Origin: JACMLD01 sp964245425
GTDB lineage: Bacteria > Bacteroidota > Bacteroidia > Chitinophagales > Chitinophagaceae
Direction: 5' to 3'
Assembly: GCA_964245425.1 (NCBI GenBank)
Contig: CAXTMV010000003.1
Location: forward strand, 11,172 to 75,171
DNA: 64,000 nt
Shown one piece after another: positions 26,256 to 32,890 of this stretch. Both the position numbers and the translations under genes were made by a program. The notes beneath the pieces are model-generated. The model was given only the letters and a program-made list of their open reading frames with translations. It searched no databases and was not told the origin of the DNA. The number at the start of each line of letters is the position of its first letter. Within the stretch, counting starts at the first letter, position 1.

Positions 26256-27413
26256 ATGAAATACTTACTCAGAATTGTTTGCGGGGTTTTTTTGACAGCC
26301 ATCGTATTCAGCGCATGCCATAAAGAAGCCAATATTACTGCAGTCAATAACGGCACGCCGGTCTTATTATCCAGTTCTGCTACCGATGTGGCGCCCGCTG
26401 CTGCTGATTCGCTTAAAACGGTGCTAACGCTTACCTGGACATCGCCTAACTATGCCACTACCGCCACCAACTATAAGTATACCATTGAAATAGATTCTAC
26501 CGGCCGTAATTTCTCTAAAGAATATACGCGTGTACTGACCAATATTGCCAATCCTAACCTGGCTACCACTTTCACCGCAAAAGACCTGAACAATATCCTG
26601 CTGGGTTATGGTTTTTCTTTTGGTGTAGCCACTACTATGGATGTAAGAATTACTTCTTCTTATGCCAACAATAACGAGATACTGCAGTCGAACGTGGTAA
26701 AAATTAGAATGACCGCTTATAAAATTCCCCCCAAAATAGCGCCACCTGCTTCCGGCCGCTTGTTCCTGGTGGGCGATGCAACACAGGGCGGATGGAATAA
26801 CCCGGTACCCACACCCTCGCAGGAGCTCACCAAAATAGATTCTGTAACCTATGGCGGCATCTTTGATATGATTGGCGGAAAAGAATACCTCATTTTGCCC
26901 GTAAACGGCGATTGGACCAATAAATATTCCGTGGCTGATAAAACCGTTGCCGGCCTGAATGGAGGCGGAGACTTTGGCTACAACCTGAACGACAACTTCC
27001 CTGGCCCCACTACCACCGGCCGTTACCAGATTATAGTCGATTTTCAAAAAGGAAAATTTACGGTATCAAATTATACCAAAGTAATGCCCGACAGCCTGTA
27101 TATGGTGGGTGATGCTACGCCGGGCGGCTGGAACAATCCAGTACCCGTGCCTACTCAAAAATTCACCCGTGTAAATTCAAGCAAATTTTCCATTACACTG
27201 CCCATTACCGGCGGAAAGGAGTACCTGATGCTTCCCCTGAACGGCAGCTGGGATCATAAATTTGCAGTGGCGGATAAAACAGTTGCCGGTCTGAATGCCG
27301 GTGGCGATTTCGGCTACGATAAAAATGATAATTTTCCTGCGCCCGCCGTTTCGGGAACCTATAAATTTGATGTGGATTTCCTTACGTATAAATTTGTGGT
27401 GACCAAGCAATAA
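26256..27413 (+). CDS. SusE/SusF-like lipoprotein with two glycan-binding modules
   Basis: A 385-residue paralogue of the preceding protein: lipobox VFSAC (Cys about 21), SusE-type Ig domain (about 40-160, LTWTSPNYATTATNYKYTIE), then two near-identical modules (about 170-270 and 280-385), each with F/YxVGDAT, GGWNNPVP, GGKEYL, KTVAGLN, GGDFGY and DNFPxP. The extra module makes it analogous to SusF relative to SusE. It probably sits on the cell surface and adds starch-binding sites. An AT-flanked hairpin follows (27432-27466). Confidence 0.88.
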   Translation: MKYLLRIVCGVFLTAIVFSACHKEANITAVNNGTPVLLSSSATDVAPAAADSLKTVLTLTWTSPNYATTATNYKYTIEIDSTGRNFSKEYTRVLTNIANPNLATTFTAKDLNNILLGYGFSFGVATTMDVRITSSYANNNEILQSNVVKIRMTAYKIPPKIAPPASGRLFLVGDATQGGWNNPVPTPSQELTKIDSVTYGGIFDMIGGKEYLILPVNGDWTNKYSVADKTVAGLNGGGDFGYNLNDNFPGPTTTGRYQIIVDFQKGKFTVSNYTKVMPDSLYMVGDATPGGWNNPVPVPTQKFTRVNSSKFSITLPITGGKEYLMLPLNGSWDHKFAVADKTVAGLNAGGDFGYDKNDNFPAPAVSGTYKFDVDFLTYKFVVTKQ

Positions 27414-27431
27414 TCAACCTTTCCATTTTTT

Positions 27432-27466
27432 AAAAAAGGGCTGTTCTCGAAGATGGCCCTTTTTAA
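27432..27466. terminator. Terminator between the SusE-like genes and the amylase
   Basis: AAAAAGGGC at about 27433-27441 pairs with GCCCTTTTT at 27456-27464 around a 14-nt loop. The flanking T- and A-tracts would work on either strand. It would reduce read-through into the amylase gene, which may have its own promoter or depend on leaky termination. Confidence 0.7.
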
Positions 27467-27504
27467 ATACGGCTCTTTCCCGTTTTATACCTAATGCACG
27501 TATT

Positions 27505-28812
27505 ATGACAAAAGTAACCGGTAAGATAATGTTGTTCCTTTTGTTGGGCAATATTGCCCGCGCGCAATTATTATCAGTCTATCCGTCTTTTCCACAAGAC
27601 AATACTGGTATTACCATTGTGGCAGACTGCTCAAAAGGCAACCAGGGCCTGTTCAACTATGCAACTACCAGTGATGTGTATGTGCACACGGGTGTTATTA
27701 CCAGCGCCAGTACCAGCAGCAGCGACTGGAAATATGTAAAGCTGAACGCCAATTTTAACCAGGCTTATCCTGCCCTGCAGGCAGTTTCGCTTGGCAATAA
27801 CCGCTATTCTTTTACCATTGATAATATAAGGACTTTTTATGGCGTTCCTGCGGGCGAAACCATCAAAAAGATCGCCATCCTTTTTCGAAATGGCAGTGGT
27901 AACCTGGTGCAACGCAACAGCGATGCCAGCGATATGTATATATCCGTTTACGATGCAACTCTGGCGGGCAAATTCACCAATCCTCTTTTTCAGCCTCGGT
28001 ACGTACCGGTGCCTGAACCCATACAGAAGAATGTAGGTGATGCAATCGGCATTTCTTACATCACGCCGGTTAATGCCGGTCTCAGTTTGTTTTTCAACGG
28101 AACACAGGTAAATGCCCTCAGCAGCGCAGACAGTATCGCTGCCAGCCCTGTTATAACAGCCAGCGGCGCCCAGCAGATCATTGCCAAAGCCGTTGCCGGT
28201 GCTGTTACAACAAGCGATACCATTAATTTTTTCGTATCATCGCCCGCAAACATAGCGCCTTTACCCGCCGGCAGTGCAGACGGCATCAACTATGAACCGG
28301 GCGACACGTCTGCCATATTGGTATTAAGAGCACCCAATAAAACAAGGGTAACCGTACTCGGTGATTTTAATAACTGGACCGAGCAAAGTAATTACCAGAT
28401 GAATAAGACTGCAGATGGTAAATTCTTCTGGTTGCGCCTAACGGGCCTCACACCAGGTACCGAATATGCGTACCAGTATTATGTAGACGGTACGATTAAA
28501 ATAGCCGATCCCTATACCCAGAAAATACTGGACCCCGCCAATGATCCTTCTATACCTGCCACCACCTACCCGGGTCTTAAAGCCTATCCCACCGGTAAAA
28601 CATCGGGTATTGTAAGTGTACTACAGACAAAAGAGACGGCTTATACCTGGCAGGTAAATAATTTCAGCAGGCCCGATAAACACAGCCTGGTTGTTTATGA
28701 ATTATTGCTGCGCGATTTTGTTGCTGGTAAGGGATTTTGTGGCGGCGCACGACTGGAAGACATTAAAAGATACGCTGGGGTATTTAAAAAACCTGGGCAT
28801 CAATACCATTGA
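27505..28812 (+). CDS. GH13 amylase, N-terminal fragment (frame broken)
   Basis: The first part of a secreted alpha-amylase-family protein, 435 codons before a premature stop. It has a signal peptide (MTKVTGKIMLFLLLGNIARAQ), an N-terminal beta-domain (about 25-165), a linker, a CBM48/E-set domain (about 265-370, VTVLGDFNNWTEQSNYQM, GTEYAYQYYVDG) and the first strand of the catalytic barrel (KHSLVVYELLLRDFVA, from about 390). After residue 407 the frame leaves the family pattern and reads GKGFCGG onward. An imperfect 19-bp duplication (28706-28743) shifts the frame by one, and the protein continues in the frame beginning near 28730. Either the gene is a real pseudogene or the duplication is an assembly error. 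Confidence 0.85.
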   Translation: MTKVTGKIMLFLLLGNIARAQLLSVYPSFPQDNTGITIVADCSKGNQGLFNYATTSDVYVHTGVITSASTSSSDWKYVKLNANFNQAYPALQAVSLGNNRYSFTIDNIRTFYGVPAGETIKKIAILFRNGSGNLVQRNSDASDMYISVYDATLAGKFTNPLFQPRYVPVPEPIQKNVGDAIGISYITPVNAGLSLFFNGTQVNALSSADSIAASPVITASGAQQIIAKAVAGAVTTSDTINFFVSSPANIAPLPAGSADGINYEPGDTSAILVLRAPNKTRVTVLGDFNNWTEQSNYQMNKTADGKFFWLRLTGLTPGTEYAYQYYVDGTIKIADPYTQKILDPANDPSIPATTYPGLKAYPTGKTSGIVSVLQTKETAYTWQVNNFSRPDKHSLVVYELLLRDFVAGKGFCGGARLEDIKRYAGVFKKPGHQYH

Positions 28813-30427
28813 GATCATGCCCTTCAATGAATTTGAAGGCAACCTGAGCTGGGGCTACAACCCCGATTTCTACTTTGCGCCCGATAAATACTATGGTCCA
28901 AAAAATACCTTAAAAGCGTTTGTGGATGAATGCCATAAAAATGGTATCGCAGTAGTAATGGATATTGCGTTGAATCACTCATTCGGATCTTCGCCCATGG
29001 TGCAATTGTATTTTGATGCCGCCAATAACCGGCCCGATATCAGCAATCCCTGGTTTAACCCGGTTGCCAAACACGATTTTAATGTTGGCTACGATATGAA
29101 CCATGAAAGCCTCGATACAAAATATTATGTAAACCGCATTACTGCCTTCTGGCTGCAGGAATACAAACTGGATGGTTTCCGGTTCGACCTGGCCAAAGGG
29201 TTCACCCAAAAACAGACCTGCGATAACAACGGAGCAAACTGCAACGACAATGCCTTTGCCCAATACGACAGCTCAAGGGTGGCCATCTGGAAAAGATATT
29301 ATGATTCTATTCAATCATATGTAAACAATAGTTATGTTATACTGGAACATTTTGCAGCCAATGACGAAGAAACGGTCTTGTCTAATTATGGAATGATGTT
29401 ATGGGGCAACGAAAACTATGCGTTTAACCAGGCCACCATGGGCTATGCAGACGGAAGTGATCTGAGCCAGTCATTGTCCAGCGTACGCGGATGGACCCAG
29501 CCCAGCCTGGTATCTTATATGGAAAGCCATGATGAAGAAAGGCTGATGTATAAAAATATCAATTATGGCAATGCAGCCGGTAGCTATAGTGTAAAAGCAC
29601 TTACCATCGGGCTGGCCAGGAATGAAATGGCGGCAGCTTTTCTGTTTATGATGCCGGGTCCGAAAATGATCTGGCAATTTGGAGAACTGGGTTACGACTA
29701 TTCTATTAATACCTGCCAGGATGGAACCGTTAACAACGCCTGCCGTACAGACGCCAAACCCATTCGCTGGGACTACCTGCAGGCAACCAATCGCCTGCAT
29801 TTGCACGATGTGTATGCCGCCCTGCTGAAATTGCGCGCCCACCCGCTGTTTAAGGCAGGCTTTGTTACCAACCGGGTGCAACAAAGCCTGGTTGGCTTGT
29901 TTAAATGGCTGGTGCTTACCACCGATACTTCCAATATTGTGGTGATAGGCAATTTTGATGTAGCCGCCACTACCGGAACGGTTACCTTTCCCGGGGCGGG
30001 CGCCTGGTACGATTATTTAACCGGGGAGACCATTACTGCTACCGGCTCGGCCCAAAGCTTTACCCTGCAACCGGGCGAATACCATGTATACGTGAACAGG
30101 AATGTGACCAATGTAGCTTCTACCCCTGTTTTTGACCTGCCTAACGCTGGCGGGCAGCTGAAAATAACGGTACTGAACAACCCGGTGCGGTCTGATACGC
30201 AACTAAAAATAGACCTGCCTGCTAACGGCCGTTTACAGGTAACCCTTTTTGATGCCATGGGCAGACTGGGCGGCACTTACGATGCCGGTTTTCAGCCCAA
30301 AGGCAGTTACCAGCTGTTACTGAATAAGGTGGCCGGCAGCAAAATGCTGAATACTACTGGTATGTACTTTGTGAAAATTAATTTTAATAACCAGGTAAGC
30401 TGTGCAAAGCTGCTGGGAGGCTACTAA
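28691..30427 (+). CDS. GH13 amylase, catalytic and C-terminal fragment
   Basis: The continuation of the amylase begun at 27505, in the next frame; family sequence resumes at about 28727 (LVRDFVAAHDWKTLKDTLGY). It carries the GH13 regions: VVMDIALNH (I), DGFRFDLAKG (II, nucleophile D166, codon at 29186), VILEHF (III, acid/base E219, codon at 29345) and MESHDEE (IV, D281, codon at 29531). A C-terminal beta-domain and a sorting-type tail (VLNNPVRSDTQLKIDLP, then GMYFVKINF) suggest export by type IX secretion. With its signal peptide in the other fragment, this piece alone would stay cytoplasmic. All catalytic residues are intact, which argues that the break is recent or artefactual. Confidence 0.85.
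   Translation: MFMNYCCAILLLVRDFVAAHDWKTLKDTLGYLKNLGINTIEIMPFNEFEGNLSWGYNPDFYFAPDKYYGPKNTLKAFVDECHKNGIAVVMDIALNHSFGSSPMVQLYFDAANNRPDISNPWFNPVAKHDFNVGYDMNHESLDTKYYVNRITAFWLQEYKLDGFRFDLAKGFTQKQTCDNNGANCNDNAFAQYDSSRVAIWKRYYDSIQSYVNNSYVILEHFAANDEETVLSNYGMMLWGNENYAFNQATMGYADGSDLSQSLSSVRGWTQPSLVSYMESHDEERLMYKNINYGNAAGSYSVKALTIGLARNEMAAAFLFMMPGPKMIWQFGELGYDYSINTCQDGTVNNACRTDAKPIRWDYLQATNRLHLHDVYAALLKLRAHPLFKAGFVTNRVQQSLVGLFKWLVLTTDTSNIVVIGNFDVAATTGTVTFPGAGAWYDYLTGETITATGSAQSFTLQPGEYHVYVNRNVTNVASTPVFDLPNAGGQLKITVLNNPVRSDTQLKIDLPANGRLQVTLFDAMGRLGGTYDAGFQPKGSYQLLLNKVAGSKMLNTTGMYFVKINFNNQVSCAKLLGGY
28706..28743 (+). repeat. 19-bp imperfect tandem duplication breaking the amylase
   Basis: Unit 1 (28706-28724) and unit 2 (28725-28743) match at 14 of 19 positions and both encode an R-D-F-V-A motif, with different synonymous codons (cgc/agg, gtt/gtg, gct/gcg). 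Removing one unit joins the two amylase frames. Confidence 0.8.
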
Positions 30428-30445
30428 GAGAACAAGAAATAAAGA

Positions 30446-30564
30446 AGCGTGCTACACACGTAAAAAAAATTATCGCACAGACCAAGCAGGGTAAACAGGG
30501 GCTTTTCTGCCTTCCACTGTTAACGCTGGTTAATCTGTGCGATAATACCTGCTTGTCGCACGCT
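30446..30564. repeat. Large intergenic palindrome with GTGCGA hairpin
   Basis: Outer arms AGCGTGC (30446-30452) and GCACGCT (30558-30564); inner arms ATTATCGCACAGA (30469-30481) and its exact complement (30534-30546). The right part (GTGCGA at 30537-30542, TCGCAC at 30556-30561, then CTTCTTCTCCTGGTAC) shares sequence with the elements near 19590 and 37826. It lies between the 3' ends of two convergent genes and may also end transcription. Confidence 0.65.
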
Positions 30565-30582
30565 CTTCTTCTCCTGGTACTC

Positions 30583-30816
30583 TTAGTCCGTTGTTACGGG
30601 CATGGTTTCACGCGCGTAGTTCAACACGTTTAAAACAGCTTCTGCGCGGGGCGAATACAATTCAGTTCTCAGCTGTTGAACAGAAGTTTCAATGACATTA
30701 AATTTTTGCTGTAAAGCCCAATCGCTGGCTAAAGCATCTTTGATTAAAGTAGTCTCGCTGGGGGAAGTTTCTTGATACACATATAAGATCAAATCTTCCG
30801 GTGTAAAGATTGACAT
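30583..30816 (-). CDS. Small acidic protein of unknown function
   Basis: A 77-residue soluble protein (89 if the start at 30852 is used) beginning MSIFTPEDLILYVYQETS and predicted mostly helical (TLIKDALASDWALQQKFNVIETSVQQL). The N-terminal pattern faintly recalls the start of anti-sigma-factor-like proteins, but no zinc motif is present and no function is proposed. It lies about 120 bp downstream of the FtsB-like gene on the same strand, so co-transcription with eno and ftsB is possible. The shorter start is preferred because it begins at the regular helix. Confidence 0.65.
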   Translation of the reverse strand: MSIFTPEDLILYVYQETSPSETTLIKDALASDWALQQKFNVIETSVQQLRTELYSPRAEAVLNVLNYARETMPVTTD

Positions 30817-30974
30817 AGGCAAACCATTTTGTCCTGTTAAAAAATTTTCCAAAGTGTCCAGCTTTGGAACGTCCGTATTAGAAACGAGGTTTAAGATAGC
30901 TTATTGTACCGAAATAAAACTATTTAACGCAAAATGATGGATGGAGACCGTAAAATTACTATGCAAGACCCCTT

Positions 30975-31292
30975 TTAGTTGGCCTGTTTAACAGGCGTTA
31001 CAATAAAAAGATCTTCGTTATCGCGCTTCATCAGGTATTTTTCACGGGCATATTTCTCGATGGTTAGTGCGTTGATTTTTAACTGGTCCAGCTCTTGTTG
31101 GGTGGCGGCTATCTGGCGCTCGTAGTATTGTTTGCTTTGCCGGAGTTCGCTTAATTCGTGGCGCTGTTTAATACAGGTAATATAAAAATCGCGATCGTCG
31201 AAAAACAACATCCACAATACGAAACCTGCCACGGTGAGCAGGTATTTATTCTTCAGCCAGGCGGGAATATGATTTAAAAATTGCATAGACAA
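30975..31292 (-). CDS. FtsB/DivIC-like septum formation initiator
   Basis: A 105-residue bitopic membrane protein: one transmembrane helix (about 16-30, YLLTVAGFVLWMLFF), then a coiled coil (about 44-80, RHELSELRQSKQYYERQIAA then QQELDQLKINALTIEKY) and a C-terminal YAREKYLMKRDNEDLFIV motif typical of the FtsB/DivIC family. It would act in the divisome with FtsL- and FtsQ-type partners. It lies downstream of enolase on the same strand, a common arrangement for eno and ftsB in bacteria. The second Met (31286) is an equally good start. Confidence 0.88.
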   Translation of the reverse strand: MSMQFLNHIPAWLKNKYLLTVAGFVLWMLFFDDRDFYITCIKQRHELSELRQSKQYYERQIAATQQELDQLKINALTIEKYAREKYLMKRDNEDLFIVTPVKQAN

Positions 31293-31343
31293 CTTGCTGG
31301 TGCCCTATAAAGTTAGCGATTTTTCTGATAGGGTAAAAAGTTT

Positions 31344-31416
31344 AGGTCGAAGGTTTTAGGTAGAAGGTTTGCTGCCGTGCTGCGCAAGCGAACCTTACAT
31401 CTTACACCTTCGACCT
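31344..31416. repeat. Imperfect palindrome between eno and ftsB
   Basis: AGGTCGAAGGT (31344-31354) pairs with ACCTTCGACCT (31406-31416). Inside it GAAGGTTTGC is matched by GCGAACCTT with one mismatch. It may act as a partial terminator or processing site between eno and the divisome gene. Confidence 0.55.
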
Positions 31417-31428
31417 TACAGCTTTTGC

Positions 31429-32718
31429 CTATTTCCCGAATTTTATTTTTCCTGCGGGATATATACCGGTACTGCCCAGTTGCTCTTCGATTCTTATTAA
31501 CTGGTTGTATTTGGCAATACGGTCGGTTCTGGACGCGCTGCCGGTTTTTATTTGCCCGCAATTCAGCGCCACGGCAAGGTCTGCAATGGTGGTATCTTCT
31601 GTTTCACCACTGCGGTGACTCATGATGGTATTATAATTGTTGTGCTGTGCCAGTGTAACGGCATTGATGGTTTCGGTAAGGGTGCCAATCTGGTTTACTT
31701 TCACCAGCAGCCCGTTGGCAATATTCTTGTCGATACCCTGCTGCAGGCGCGTAACATTGGTTACAAACAAATCATCGCCCACCAGCTGGCATTTGCTGCC
31801 AATGGTGTCGGTCAGTAGTTTCCATCCATCCCAATCGTCTTCGGCCATGCCATCTTCTACCGAGATGATGGGATATTTATTTACCCAGCTTTCCCAGAAT
31901 TGAACCAGTTCTTCGCTGCTCATTTCCTTGCCGCTGCTTTTATGAAAAACATATTTCTTTTTCTTGCCATCCCATAATTCACTATTGGCAGCATCCATGG
32001 CAATGGCTACCTGGCTGCCGGTAGTATAACCAGCGGCAGTAATAGCTTCCAGCACGGTTTCAATGGCTTCCTCGTTGCTTTGTATATTGGGTGCAAAACC
32101 GCCTTCGTCGCCAACATTGGTACTAAAGCCTTTTTTCTTGAGTACGCCTTTCAGGGTATGAAATATTTCAACCCCCCAGCGCAGGCCTTCGCTAAAGCTG
32201 GAAGCGCCCACCGGCATCACCATAAATTCCTGGAAGTCTATTTTATTATCGGCATGTGCACCGCCATTCAGGATATTCATCATCGGGATGGGCAGTGTTC
32301 TGGCATTGGTGCCACCAATATAACGGTACAGGGGCATATTAACTTCCAGGGCCGCTGCCTTGGCAATGGCCATGCTAACTGCCAGCAGGGCATTGGCGCC
32401 CAGTTTGGTTTTATTGGGCGTGCCATCCAGGTCTATCAGCAGTTTGTCTGCGCCGGCCTGGTCAGACACTTCAAAGCCAAGCAGTTTTTCTGCTATGCTG
32501 TCGTTTACGTTTTTCACCGCCTGTAAAACACCTTTTCCAACATATACTTTCTTGTCGTTATCGCGCAGTTCTGCCGCCTCATGAATACCGGTGCTGGCAC
32601 CGCTGGGCACTGCCGCCCGGCCCAGTACACCCTCGTCCGTAATAATATCTACTTCTACCGTGGGGTTTCCGCGGCTGTCTAAAATCTGTCTTGCATGAAC
32701 TTCGGAAATGTAACTCAT
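31429..32718 (-). CDS. eno: Enolase
   Basis: Glycolytic enzyme that interconverts 2-phosphoglycerate and phosphoenolpyruvate, Mg-dependent and cytoplasmic. The 429-residue length is standard. Clear signatures are ARQILDSRGNPTVEVDI at the N terminus, SGASTGIHEA, NVGDEGGFAPN, SVEDGMAEDDWDGW, KVNQIGTLTET and SHRSGETEDTTIADLAV near the C terminus. It starts at an ATG at 32718, divergent from the M16 peptidase gene 170 bp away, and is followed by the FtsB-like gene. Confidence 0.98.
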   Translation of the reverse strand: MSYISEVHARQILDSRGNPTVEVDIITDEGVLGRAAVPSGASTGIHEAAELRDNDKKVYVGKGVLQAVKNVNDSIAEKLLGFEVSDQAGADKLLIDLDGTPNKTKLGANALLAVSMAIAKAAALEVNMPLYRYIGGTNARTLPIPMMNILNGGAHADNKIDFQEFMVMPVGASSFSEGLRWGVEIFHTLKGVLKKKGFSTNVGDEGGFAPNIQSNEEAIETVLEAITAAGYTTGSQVAIAMDAANSELWDGKKKKYVFHKSSGKEMSSEELVQFWESWVNKYPIISVEDGMAEDDWDGWKLLTDTIGSKCQLVGDDLFVTNVTRLQQGIDKNIANGLLVKVNQIGTLTETINAVTLAQHNNYNTIMSHRSGETEDTTIADLAVALNCGQIKTGSASRTDRIAKYNQLIRIEEQLGSTGIYPAGKIKFGK

Positions 32719-32890
32719 GGTGGGTTATAATTTTTATGTCGTTCTGTAATCAGTAAACCTCCCGTTCAAACCCCTACAGGCCTGTTTTGACCTGCAAAGA
32801 AACAGTTTTCAGGCTTTGCAGCAAAAAAAGGATGCCAATTTTCCCTGCCCGGTCAAATTCATAAACCCCTACCTTTAAAAAAATATTTTT

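Noticed and set aside
30446..30564. A riboswitch or structured RNA
   Set aside because: It lies between the 3' ends of convergent genes and shares sequence with other intergenic repeats, so a repeat is the simpler reading.
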